A stretch of DNA of 54,110 nucleotides, taken from the NCBI GenBank assembly GCA_025800365.1, contig JAOXRT010000170.1, forward strand, positions 1-54,110, read 5' to 3'. How positions within the stretch are numbered: position 1 is the stretch's first letter; each line of letters begins with the position of its first letter. A program made the translations under genes and the position numbers. This DNA is from Cellvibrionaceae bacterium (GTDB lineage Bacteria; Pseudomonadota; Gammaproteobacteria; Pseudomonadales; Cellvibrionaceae). Positions 28,214-36,566 of the stretch are shown piece after piece. Under the pieces are notes generated by a model, which saw nothing but the letters and a program-made list of their open reading frames with translations, was not told the origin of the DNA and did not search any database.

Positions 28214-28457
28214 ATGCCTGAAAGAAAGCACTTGGACCGGATGGGCGAGAACCTGCGTATCGGGTTCGACAAAATCGCTTGGAGCGATTTTGGATTGCGA
28301 CGTGAGGAGCAACCCGAAGGGGCATTTGCAGGAGCAAATGATCAGTCCCGTCCAAATTTGGCACCATCCCGAAAAGATAACAATAGCTAACGTAGAACGT
28401 CATTAGCAGCACCTACATTTGCTACCTACCCCTCCACCAGAATCTGGCACCACAGCG
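28214..28457. other. Structured non-coding region with partial copy of tRNA-Asp 3' end
   Basis: A 10-bp perfect stem CAAAATCGCT/AGCGATTTTG lies at 28270-28292 and a 7-bp stem CATTTGC/GCAAATG at 28323-28340. The decamer AGTCCCGTCC at 28344-28353 copies the 3' end of tRNA-Asp (28157-28166), 187 bp away, and GGACCGG near 28235 copies its 5' end. It looks like a decayed repeat of tRNA-derived sequence, similar in plan to the rtT repeats after E. coli tyrT. Confidence 0.45.
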
Positions 28458-28481
28458 AATTCACCAACTCGGCTCCCAGAT

Positions 28482-28509
28482 GGGGTCAGAACCCTAGGGT
28501 TCTGACCCC
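28482..28509. repeat. 28-bp perfect palindrome, REP/RAYT-type (copy 2)
   Basis: GGGGTCAGAACCCT is followed by its exact reverse complement. It is identical to the palindrome at 28768 and shares the GGGGTCAGA arm with the one at 3-30. Confidence 0.8.
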
Positions 28510-28574
28510 GGGTTCCTGCACTATGTTGATGGAACAGCCATTGCTTTAGGCGGAACCTTTCCATTCCAACACTT

Positions 28575-28696
28575 CAATTTAAACCGTCCAACCAAAGACA
28601 CCACAAATCCCCTACAAAAACACCTAAACCATAAAACCAAGAAAACGACTCCATCCCCCGCTGCCGCATGGCTACCAGATATCTCCCCTTATACTG
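28575..28696 (-). pseudogene. Remnant of a duplicated amidohydrolase 3' end
   Basis: This stretch matches 28861-28982, the C-terminal coding and stop region of the amidohydrolase gene, at a 286-bp offset but has diverged and has no start or upstream coding sequence. It shows that the duplication copied the gene tail together with the palindrome. It is not expected to be expressed. Confidence 0.6.
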
Positions 28697-28743
28697 ATTT
28701 GCAGAAACAAATGATCTCCCTCTCAAATCATGCATCCATAACA

Positions 28744-28982
28744 AATTCACCAACTCGGCTCCGAAGTGGGGTCAGAACCCTAGGGTTCTGACCCCGGGGA
28801 CCTGCACTATGCTGATGGAATAGCCATTGCTTTAGGCGGAACCTCCCCACTCCAACACCTCAATCTCAACGATCCAACCAACGACACCACAAATCCTCAA
28901 CAAAAACACCCAAACCATAAAACCAAGAAAACGACTCCATCCCCCGCTGCCGCAAGGCCAGCAGATCTTCCCCTTCGATAAT
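28744..28982. repeat. Tandem direct repeat, copy 2
   Basis: This copy pairs with 28458-28696. It overlaps the last 39 or so codons of the amidohydrolase gene. Confidence 0.85.
28768..28795. repeat. 28-bp perfect palindrome, REP/RAYT-type (copy 3)
   Basis: It is identical to the palindrome at 28482-28509 and lies 71 bp beyond the amidohydrolase stop codon, where it could also act as a terminator. Confidence 0.8.
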
Positions 28983-30323
28983 GCGCCCTGCTTTAATCAC
29001 AGCTACCGGGTTCTGCAATACACCAAGATCTTCCAATGGGTTAGCCTCTAGCAACAATATATCCGCCTTTAAACCCACCTTTAGCTGCCCTATTTCATTA
29101 GCCAAGCCTAAAGCCCTGGCAGGATTCACGGTAGCGGCCTGTAAAATAGTCCACTTATCAAGCCCTGCTTCCTCCCAAATCGCCATTTCTTGATGAACTG
29201 AGTAACCCGCGGTTAGATACAAAGTGCCCGCATCGGAGCCAAGTAATAAAGTGACCCCCTGCCTATCGGCCTCTTGCAGCACCAACAACAAGAAGGCGCG
29301 CAACTGCTCATTCCACTTTTGATCATCAAGGCCCGCTGCGAGCCAACGATTCACCGAAAACTCAGTATTTAGAAACCGGAAAAAAGGATTTATGGCCGAC
29401 AAGGGCAAGCTGTCCACATAACTTTGTTTATCTCGAGCCAGCCGGGTGAAATGATCAATCGAGGCCAGGGTCGGCGTGAGATAAGGCTCCAACTCATTAA
29501 GCTGTTGCAAATACTCGCGAGCCTTTTCAATATCCAACTTATAAGCCAGCGGCCCCTGCACAATATCTTCTAGATGCTCTAAGGACTCAGCCCCAGCCAA
29601 GATGTCTATTGACGACTGCCCTGCATGGGGGCCGTGCTTAGCCACGGGCAAGCCGACCTTTCTCGCCTCATTAAAAATCGCCTCCTGAACTTGCTGGTCG
29701 AGATAGCTATAGACCTTTAGCGAATTAAAGCCTTGCTCTTTGTAAAGTCGAACGCGCTGCCTAGCCTGCTCTGGGCTACTCACCACCTCCTGCATAAGAT
29801 GTGCGTATTTCGGGCCATCCAGTACCGGCGAAGAAGTCAGTAAGCTAGCCTCTCCATAGGCCACAGCTTTCTGTTGATTACGCCAGCGCAAATGCACTGG
29901 AAAGCCACGCAGATTTCGGACCGTTGTCACCCCATAACTAAGATTAAGCGCCAGCTCACTTGGGCTATAAACGTGCACATGACTATCGATTAAACCGGGG
30001 CTTAAGTAGTGACCGGAGGCAGGCACAACTTTGTAGCCAGGCTTAAGGGATTGGTTCGCATCTTCTATAGCCTTTATTCGCCCGCCTGCTAGGTAAACAT
30101 TCTGCCTGGCAATCACTCTCGTGTTTGATACATCGAGTATCGCCACATCATTAATAACAATGGCTTGAGCCTCACCCAACTCCCACCTTTGCTCGTCGAC
30201 CATACGCTGCCATTGCACAGCACTAACCAGTAAAAGCAATATCGCCAACATAGAAGCAGGCACTACTATGAGTAAAACCTTTAACAATCTATGCATAATT
30301 TGAAAAGTTTTAAGCAACACCAT
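28866..30323 (-). CDS. Membrane-anchored amidohydrolase (imidazolonepropionase-like, COG1228)
   Basis: The 485-residue metal hydrolase has an N-terminal membrane helix (about 13-36) and then an amidohydrolase barrel probably facing the periplasm. Metal ligands are visible: His115 and His117 in DSHVHVYS, a Lys in SLKVYSYL, a His in AKHGPHAGQSS and an Asp in LGSDAGTLY. Related enzymes act on imidazolones, prolyl dipeptides or lactones; the substrate here is unknown. AGAGGG lies just before ATG 30323; a second ATG ten residues in lacks a ribosome site. The last 39 or so codons lie in a tandem repeat. It is divergent from an AraC-type regulator (138 bp), which may control it. Confidence 0.87.
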   Translation of the reverse strand: MVLLKTFQIMHRLLKVLLIVVPASMLAILLLLVSAVQWQRMVDEQRWELGEAQAIVINDVAILDVSNTRVIARQNVYLAGGRIKAIEDANQSLKPGYKVVPASGHYLSPGLIDSHVHVYSPSELALNLSYGVTTVRNLRGFPVHLRWRNQQKAVAYGEASLLTSSPVLDGPKYAHLMQEVVSSPEQARQRVRLYKEQGFNSLKVYSYLDQQVQEAIFNEARKVGLPVAKHGPHAGQSSIDILAGAESLEHLEDIVQGPLAYKLDIEKAREYLQQLNELEPYLTPTLASIDHFTRLARDKQSYVDSLPLSAINPFFRFLNTEFSVNRWLAAGLDDQKWNEQLRAFLLLVLQEADRQGVTLLLGSDAGTLYLTAGYSVHQEMAIWEEAGLDKWTILQAATVNPARALGLANEIGQLKVGLKADILLLEANPLEDLGVLQNPVAVIKAGRIIEGEDLLALRQRGMESFSWFYGLGVFVEDLWCRWLDR

Positions 30324-30461
30324 CCGGCCCTCTAAGAGTTTGAAAGCCTAAAATTTATCCAGTTAAGCAAAATGTTGCGTGCAGAATCGTGATTGTGAAC
30401 GGTTCAGAATAAATATGGAGCTAGAATACGCCTTAAATGTCGACTTCTGATGAGATAAGCG

Positions 30462-31496
30462 ATGATAGATGCAGCCAATGCCATTCAATTAATCTTTGCC
30501 TTTACGGCCATGTTTGGAATCATTCTGGTCTGGCCTAGTACACGCTTCCGTCCACTAAGTCTTGCGCTATTGATGGAAGCTTCCTTAATGCTTTGTAATT
30601 TCGCTGAGGAAAGCGGCTTAAGCCGGCAACTATGGGGCGAAACTCTGATTACTCCCATCTTTGGCTTGGGCTTTGGGCCAGCGCTATTTTTGTTTACACG
30701 AGGTCTGGTGTTTTCAAACAAAGGATTAGCTTTCGATCAAGCCATACACTTTTTGCCTATGCTGCTGGCATTCCTCCTTGCCGCTATGCCGCAGCTTATC
30801 ATTGCTCTTGGCACCATCAGCTTGGTGATCTATCTAAGTCTTTGCTGGAAGCTAATGCGCGATTACGAACAAGCCAGTCACGACCGGCGCTCCGATGCAC
30901 AAAACCTGACGCTAACTTGGCTGAAGCTTGTCCTCATACTCTATATCACTGCTATAGCCGTGGATGCCATTAGGCAAAACCTACAAACTGAGCTGCCCAT
31001 TTCAATACTGGAGCCTTGGTATATCGCCACTCTATTAGTCTATTTAGGGCTCTGCTGCTTTTTGATTTATAAGGGCGTACATCAACCCGAGCTCTTTGAT
31101 GGCTTTGAGCAATACCAAAAGGAGGCTCTAGAGGCCCTAGACCCACCATTGGATGAGACAGCAAACAGCCTATTTGAACAAATTAACAGGCAACTGCTTG
31201 AACAAAAACTCTATCGCACACCGAGACTAAGCTTATCTGATCTATCTGAGCACACAGGCCTTACTGAAAAGGATATCTCCTGGGCAATCAACCAAGGCGG
31301 CGGGCAAAGCTTCGCGGACTACATTAACCACCTGCGGATTGATGAAATTTGCGAAGAGATTCGATACAACGACAATCGGAGCCTACTCGACCTTGCTTTA
31401 GCGGCAGGTTTTAATTCGAAATCCAGCTTTAATACCGTATTCAAGCGAATGACCGGCAAAACCCCAAGTCAATTTCAAAAAGAAGCTCTCAACTAA
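30462..31496 (+). CDS. AraC-family regulator with N-terminal membrane domain
   Basis: The 344-residue protein has about seven hydrophobic segments (residues 1-200) and a C-terminal AraC/XylS DNA-binding domain (about 240-344) with two helix-turn-helix motifs. The second contains LLDLALAAGFNSKSSFNTVFKRMTG followed by the TPSQF end typical of the family. It should sense a signal in the membrane and act on nearby promoters. It is divergent from the amidohydrolase gene, a likely target. Start ATG 30462 has a weak ribosome site. Confidence 0.9.
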   Translation: MIDAANAIQLIFAFTAMFGIILVWPSTRFRPLSLALLMEASLMLCNFAEESGLSRQLWGETLITPIFGLGFGPALFLFTRGLVFSNKGLAFDQAIHFLPMLLAFLLAAMPQLIIALGTISLVIYLSLCWKLMRDYEQASHDRRSDAQNLTLTWLKLVLILYITAIAVDAIRQNLQTELPISILEPWYIATLLVYLGLCCFLIYKGVHQPELFDGFEQYQKEALEALDPPLDETANSLFEQINRQLLEQKLYRTPRLSLSDLSEHTGLTEKDISWAINQGGGQSFADYINHLRIDEICEEIRYNDNRSLLDLALAAGFNSKSSFNTVFKRMTGKTPSQFQKEALN

Positions 31497-31621
31497 ATGA
31501 CCAGCACCAAGCTATCTAAGATCAGGATCATGATACTGTACGTGCAAAATCCCTATATTGAACGCTTAAGCTGAAACAAAACCGCAAGATAGGCCTCATC
31601 ACTTTGAACAAGGAGGCCAAC

Positions 31622-32581
31622 ATGGCACATATTGTTTTAGCAGGCGCAACCGGATACTTAGGACGCTATCTCGCCCAACAGTTTTATCGGGATGGTCATC
31701 AGCTAGGTTTGCTGATTAGAGACGAGAAAAAACTAGAGCGCTTACAAATTCCGCACCATTATGTCGTCAAAACAGACTTTGGAAATAGCGCTCACCTGCA
31801 GCATGAGATCCCAAGCTGCGACATCGTGGTTTCTTGCCTAGGAATCACCAAGCAGCAAGACGGCTTAAGCTACGATGATGTCGATTATGCCATGAATGCT
31901 CGCCTGCTTGAGTTTGCCCAAAACTCGCAAGCCAAACAATTCATGTACATCAGCGTACTGAACGCCGAGAAAATGCAAAATCGTCTGTGCCAGGCAAAGG
32001 CAAAATTTACTCGCAAGCTAAAAAGCTCAAATATTGACTATCGAATTATTCGACCCAGTGGCTTTTTTAGTGACATCCAGAACATGCTACAGCAATGCGA
32101 CGGTAAGTGTTTACCTATCTTGGGCAATGGCCAAAATTCGCTAAACCCAATTCACGGCCAAGACTTAGCCCAGTTTTGCGCAGAGGCTCTCAAACAGACA
32201 AAACGCGAGCTAAATATCGGTGGCCCGCTTACCTATACCCAAAAGGAATTAGCCCAGCTTATTCAAAGCCACTGCAAAAATCCGACAAAAATATTTCAGC
32301 TAGGATCGAATTTGCAAGCTGCTGCAAAATTTATATGTCGGCTTGCACCTGAGCGCTGGACGGGAAGCGCTGAGTTCATTTTAGAAGCCTCATCCATGGA
32401 CATGGACGCCAAGAGCTACGGCGATATTAAACTTGAGGACTTTTTATCACATAGCCAATCAAACAGTAATTGTTTTTCAAGTGTAGAAATTTCAGCAAAC
32501 AATTCGGCAAACGACAATTTGGAAAACGGCAAATCGAAGGACGATCACGCTACGAACCCGCAGGAGGCAAATGATGTTTAA
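31622..32581 (+). CDS. NAD(P)-binding atypical SDR (NmrA-like)
   Basis: The 319-residue protein starts with the Rossmann motif GATGYLG (residues 8-14). It lacks the classical Tyr-x3-Lys pair, which fits NmrA-like or isoflavone-reductase-like members that bind NAD(P) for sensing or reduction. The true start is ATG 31622, since AAGGAGG lies at 31610-31616; the frame is open from 31604. The C-terminal 35 residues are polar and low in complexity. Its stop overlaps the start of a small membrane ORF. Confidence 0.85.
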   Translation: MAHIVLAGATGYLGRYLAQQFYRDGHQLGLLIRDEKKLERLQIPHHYVVKTDFGNSAHLQHEIPSCDIVVSCLGITKQQDGLSYDDVDYAMNARLLEFAQNSQAKQFMYISVLNAEKMQNRLCQAKAKFTRKLKSSNIDYRIIRPSGFFSDIQNMLQQCDGKCLPILGNGQNSLNPIHGQDLAQFCAEALKQTKRELNIGGPLTYTQKELAQLIQSHCKNPTKIFQLGSNLQAAAKFICRLAPERWTGSAEFILEASSMDMDAKSYGDIKLEDFLSHSQSNSNCFSSVEISANNSANDNLENGKSKDDHATNPQEANDV

Positions 32582-32723
32582 CAAACCCTATCAAAGACTT
32601 TGTGAACTAACCCTTGCAGGCATAGGGCTATTACTAATCGCCGCACTCAATCAACCGGAAAATATCGATTTATATACCGACAGCATTCTTCGATATCTTT
32701 TTGCCATTGATTTGATGCGATGA
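32571..32723 (+). CDS. Small single-pass membrane protein, 50 aa
   Basis: The frame starts ATGATG at 32571 with a strong CAGGAGG five bases upstream, inside the end of the NmrA-like gene (stop 32579-32581), so it is probably translationally coupled. The 50 residues contain one hydrophobic helix (LTLAGIGLLLIAAL, residues 14-27) and end DLMR. I do not recognise a family. It may be a small membrane partner of the upstream reductase. Confidence 0.6.
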   Translation: MMFNKPYQRLCELTLAGIGLLLIAALNQPENIDLYTDSILRYLFAIDLMR

Positions 32724-32830
32724 ATACTAGTCTCTGGCGCCACAAACGACATTATTTAAACCAGCATAAAGCTTCGGGCTTGCATTTAGTTTATACATCA
32801 TCAAATGATATCGACGGGCGGATAATTCAA

Positions 32831-32860
32831 AGGCTATATCAAGCAAATTCGATATAGCCT
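32831..32860. promoter_or_regulatory. Inverted repeat, possible enhancer or terminator
   Basis: AGGCTATATC and GATATAGCCT are perfect 10-bp arms separated by 10 nt, about 70 bp upstream of the sigma-54 element. They could bind an activator dimer, or end the transcript of the small ORF before it. Confidence 0.4.
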
Positions 32861-32916
32861 ATAAAAAATATCAAAATTTTGTAAAGATTATAATAAAACA
32901 AAAACTTTACATTCTA

Positions 32917-32932
32917 TGGCACGAACTATGCT
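32917..32932 (+). promoter_or_regulatory. Candidate sigma-54 (-24/-12) promoter of prkA operon
   Basis: TGGCACGAACTATGCT differs from the sigma-54 consensus TGGCACG-N4-TTGCW at one position. GG (32918-32919) and GC (32930-32931) have the required 12-bp spacing. Transcription would begin near 32944, giving a leader of about 350 nt before prkA. In E. coli the yeaGH homologues are known to respond to nitrogen starvation, in line with sigma-54 control. Confidence 0.6.
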
Positions 32933-33297
32933 ACATATCAAACTATGCTACTAATAGGCGTCAATTATTTAGCACGGATCTTTAAGCGAGCTTTACAGAT
33001 GCAAAAAACTTCAACTACATTAATTACTAAGCAACTTTTTTTCTTAGTAAGTGGTCTTAGTTAATAGTTCGCTTAACAATATTTTTACCAGTGGTAATTG
33101 CCTTTGCAAATAAAAAGGCGTTTAATCATGACAGTTAGTAGTAAATGCTGAAACTTATGAACGGCATTTTCGGATGTTTTTTCACGTAGTAATCTTTATT
33201 GGAAAGAGTGTTTTAAAAAGTATGTTTCTTGTTTCTTTACACTAATTTTGCTCTCGGGTGATTTGCCAAAACTCCCCTCAGAGCGGAGGACAGTAAG

Positions 33298-35220
33298 ATG
33301 GGCATTTTCAACCACTTTCAAGACCGTTACGATGCTGGCCAAGAAGAAGAGCTAAGCATTCAAGAATACTTAGATTTATGTAAGCAAGACAAAAGTGTCT
33401 ACGCCACAGCTGCTGAGCGTTTGCTCAATGCCGTCGGCGAGCCAGAATTGATTGACACATCTCTTGATCCAAGGCTCAGCCGGATCTTCTCCAACAAAGT
33501 TATCAAGCGCTACAGCGCTTTTGAAGAATTCTTCGGAATGGAAGAGTGCATCGAACAGATCGTCGCCTTCTTTCGACACTCCGCTCAAGGTTTAGAAGAA
33601 AAGAAGCAAATACTCTATCTGCTAGGTCCAGTGGGCGGTGGTAAGTCCTCACTGGCTGAGCGCCTAAAAGCCCTTATGGAAAAAGAGCCAATATACTGCT
33701 TAAAAGGCTCTCCCGTATTTGAATCACCGCTGGGTTTATTTGACCCAGGTGAAGATGCCGATATTCTGCAAGAAGAATACGGTATACCTAAGCGCTACTT
33801 AGGCACCATCATGTCACCATGGGCAGCAAAGCGCCTGCGAGAATATAATGGCGATATCAGCCAATTTAAGGTCGTAAAGCTCAAGCCTTCGATCTTAAAT
33901 CAAATTGCCATTTCAAAAACTGAACCCGGCGATGAGAATAACCAGGATATCTCGTCGTTAGTAGGTAAAGTCGATATTCGTAAACTGGAAGACTTTCCTC
34001 AAAATGATACCGACGCTTATAGCTATTCCGGTGGCTTATGCCGTGCCAACCAAGGGCTAATGGAATTTGTGGAAATGTTCAAGGCCCCCATCAAGGTTTT
34101 GCACCCACTATTAACCGCCACCCAAGAAGGCAACTACAACAGCACCGAGGGTCTAGGGGCAATCCCCTATGAAGGCGTGATACTGGCGCACTCAAATGAG
34201 TCAGAGTGGCAGACATTCCGCAACAATAAAAACAATGAAGCATTTTTAGATCGAATCTATATCGTTAAGGTGCCCTATTGCTTACGCCTTACCGAAGAGA
34301 TTGAAATTTATCATAAGTTGATTGAAAACAGCTCACTATCGGAAGCCCCTTGCGCACCAGATACCCTGAAGATGCTGGCCCAATTCTCCGTACTATCTCG
34401 CTTAAAAGAGCCAGAAAACTCTAACCTCTATTCAAAAATGAAGGTTTATGATGGCCAAAACTTGAAAGATACGGACCCTAAGGCGAAATCTATCCAGGAA
34501 TATCGCGACATTGCCGGCGTGAATGAAGGCATGGACGGTCTATCTACCCGCTTTGCCTTTAAAATTCTCTCCAAGGTCTTTAACTTTGACGCCACTGAAG
34601 TCGCGGCCAACCCTGTACACCTGCTTTATGTATTGGAACAACAAATTGAGCAGGAACAATTTCCAGAAGAAATTCAGGCGAAATACCTTTCTTTTATTAA
34701 GGAGTTCTTAGCGCCGAAATACGTAGAATTTATTGGCAAAGAAATCCAAACCGCTTACCTGGAATCCTATACTGAATATGGTCAAAATATCTTTGATCGC
34801 TATGTCACCTATGCCGATTTCTGGATACAGGATCAAGAATATCGCGACCCAGAAACTGGTGAAATACTTGATCGCGCCTCGCTCAATGAGGAGCTGGAGA
34901 AAATCGAGAAGCCCGCCGGAATTAGCAACCCTAAAGACTTCCGTAACGAGATTGTTAACTTTGTGCTGCGCGCAAGAGCTAACAATAATGGACAAAACCC
35001 ATTGTGGAACAGCTACGAGAAGCTTCGCCGCGTGATTGAGAAGAAAATGTTCTCAAATACCGAAGACTTGCTCCCTGTTATTTCATTTAACACCAAGGCC
35101 TCGGCCAATGATCAGAAGAAGCACCAAGATTTTGTTGCTCGCATGATTGATCGCGGCTATACCGAGAAGCAAGTTCGCTTGCTGTCGGAGTGGTATTTGA
35201 GAGTTAGAAAATCACAGTGA
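33298..35220 (+). CDS. prkA: PrkA family AAA+ serine protein kinase (YeaG)
   Basis: The 640-residue protein has an N-terminal AAA+ PrkA domain with Walker A GPVGGGKS (residues 110-117) and a C-terminal PrkA domain. YeaG/PrkA acts with YeaH in stationary-phase and nitrogen-starvation adaptation; kinase activity has been reported, and AAA+ protease-like roles have also been proposed. GGAGG lies 9 bases before the ATG. It is the first gene of the prkA-yeaH-spoVR operon, whose order is conserved in proteobacteria. Length is as in E. coli YeaG. Confidence 0.96.
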   Translation: MGIFNHFQDRYDAGQEEELSIQEYLDLCKQDKSVYATAAERLLNAVGEPELIDTSLDPRLSRIFSNKVIKRYSAFEEFFGMEECIEQIVAFFRHSAQGLEEKKQILYLLGPVGGGKSSLAERLKALMEKEPIYCLKGSPVFESPLGLFDPGEDADILQEEYGIPKRYLGTIMSPWAAKRLREYNGDISQFKVVKLKPSILNQIAISKTEPGDENNQDISSLVGKVDIRKLEDFPQNDTDAYSYSGGLCRANQGLMEFVEMFKAPIKVLHPLLTATQEGNYNSTEGLGAIPYEGVILAHSNESEWQTFRNNKNNEAFLDRIYIVKVPYCLRLTEEIEIYHKLIENSSLSEAPCAPDTLKMLAQFSVLSRLKEPENSNLYSKMKVYDGQNLKDTDPKAKSIQEYRDIAGVNEGMDGLSTRFAFKILSKVFNFDATEVAANPVHLLYVLEQQIEQEQFPEEIQAKYLSFIKEFLAPKYVEFIGKEIQTAYLESYTEYGQNIFDRYVTYADFWIQDQEYRDPETGEILDRASLNEELEKIEKPAGISNPKDFRNEIVNFVLRARANNNGQNPLWNSYEKLRRVIEKKMFSNTEDLLPVISFNTKASANDQKKHQDFVARMIDRGYTEKQVRLLSEWYLRVRKSQ

Positions 35221-35270
35221 TAGATACAGCTCAAGAAATATAGGGTTTAGCAATGTCATAAGGATCTTTT

Positions 35271-36566
35271 ATGAATTATGTTATCGATCGTCGCTTAAAC
35301 GGCAAGCAAAAAAGTCTGGTAAATCGCCAGCGGTTTTTAGAGCGCTACCGCAAGCAGATCAAACAATCGGTAGAAAAAGCCGTGGGCGATCGCTCGATAA
35401 CGGACATTAATAAAGGCGAAAAAATCAGCATCCCTAGAAAAGATACTGATGAACCCGTATTTCGTCATGGAAAAGGCGGCTTCCAAGAACAGGTACTCCC
35501 TGGTAACAAGGAGTTTATCAGCGGCGACCGCTTTAAGCGCCCGGAAGGCGGTGCTGGTCAAGGCTCAGGGCCAGGCCAAGCCAGCAATAGCGGCGAAGGC
35601 ATGGATGATTTTGTATTTGAAATCAGCCAAAGCGAATTTCTCGATTTCATGTTCGAAGATCTGGAACTGCCTAATCTGGTAAAACGTCATTTAATGGGCG
35701 ATGTAGAATACAAAACTCATCGGGCCGGGGTTGCCGATGTCGGTAATCCCGGCCAGATCAATATTGTTCGCAGTATGCGCTCGGCCTCGGCAAGGCGTAT
35801 GGCGCTGGGCGGTAAAGACAGAAGGCGATTAAGAGCTTTAGAAGCCGAACTGCAGCAGCTCATGCTGGCCCCTGTTCCTGACAGCGAACGCCAACTACAA
35901 CTCGAAGACGAAATTCAACACATCAAAGGCCGCCTAAAGCGTATCCCTTGGCTTGATGATTTCGATATCAAGTACAACCTGCATGTTAAGCAGCCTGTAC
36001 CACGCTCCCAGGCCGTAATGTTTTGCCTAATGGATGTTTCAGGCTCAATGACCCAGGGCATTAAAGATATTGCGAAACGCTTTTTTATATTGCTATATCT
36101 GTTTTTGCAAAGAAATTACGAACACACCGACGTCGTTTTTATTCGCCATCACACCAGCGCTAAAGAAGTTGATGAACAAGAATTTTTCTACTCCAGAGAA
36201 ACTGGTGGCACCATCGTATCTAGTGCTCTTAAGCTCATGCAGGAAATCGTCGACAAACGCTACCCCCCTGCCCAATGGAATATCTATGGCGCACAAGCTT
36301 CAGATGGCGACAACTGGAATGACGACTCCAGTAATTGCTCCACAATACTAGCTAACGGTCTGCTCGAAAAAGTACAACACTTTTCCTATATCGAGATTAC
36401 CGAGCAAGATCATCAGTCTTTATGGCACGAGTATCAGCAAATTCAAGGTCAATTCAACGACGTTTTCGCCATGCAAAATATTCGAACCGCCGCTGATATC
36501 TACCCTGTTTTTCGTGAGTTATTTCAGCGTAAGCTAGGGCAAGAGAATATGGGGGCCGCATCATGA
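35271..36566 (+). CDS. yeaH: YeaH family protein (DUF444, VWA-like)
   Basis: The 431-residue cytoplasmic protein has a basic N-terminus, a Gly-rich linker (about 93-110), a helical middle and a C-terminal von Willebrand A-like fold with the metal-site motif DVSGS at residues 255-259. It is the usual partner of PrkA. AAGGA lies 8 bases before ATG 35271, 50 bp after prkA. Its stop overlaps the spoVR start. Confidence 0.95.
   Translation: MNYVIDRRLNGKQKSLVNRQRFLERYRKQIKQSVEKAVGDRSITDINKGEKISIPRKDTDEPVFRHGKGGFQEQVLPGNKEFISGDRFKRPEGGAGQGSGPGQASNSGEGMDDFVFEISQSEFLDFMFEDLELPNLVKRHLMGDVEYKTHRAGVADVGNPGQINIVRSMRSASARRMALGGKDRRRLRALEAELQQLMLAPVPDSERQLQLEDEIQHIKGRLKRIPWLDDFDIKYNLHVKQPVPRSQAVMFCLMDVSGSMTQGIKDIAKRFFILLYLFLQRNYEHTDVVFIRHHTSAKEVDEQEFFYSRETGGTIVSSALKLMQEIVDKRYPPAQWNIYGAQASDGDNWNDDSSNCSTILANGLLEKVQHFSYIEITEQDHQSLWHEYQQIQGQFNDVFAMQNIRTAADIYPVFRELFQRKLGQENMGAAS

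Larger units (their letters stand above)
28458..28696. repeat. Tandem direct repeat, copy 1 (period 286 bp)
   Basis: This stretch aligns without gaps, at an offset of 286 bp, with 28744-28982. Shared blocks include AATTCACCAACTCGGCTCC, the 28-bp palindrome and a long block around 28630-28665. Copy 1 contains a decayed duplicate of the 3' end of the amidohydrolase gene that ends in copy 2. Confidence 0.85.
32724..33297. other. Upstream regulatory region of the prkA operon
   Basis: No gene is seen. The region holds an inverted repeat at 32831-32860, a second at 32880-32911, a candidate sigma-54 promoter at 32917-32932 and, in the long leader, a hairpin TTACTAAG-11nt-CTTAGTAA at 33024-33050. 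Confidence 0.5.

Noticed and set aside
28060-28312. Open frames antisense to tRNA-Asp
   Set aside because: They translate the tRNA complement (GPDGTRTRDPRRDRPVF type) and are not genes.
28482-28795. CRISPR-like repeats
   Set aside because: There are only two closely spaced copies, with long non-uniform spacing that is itself duplicated; it is a tandem duplication, not an array.
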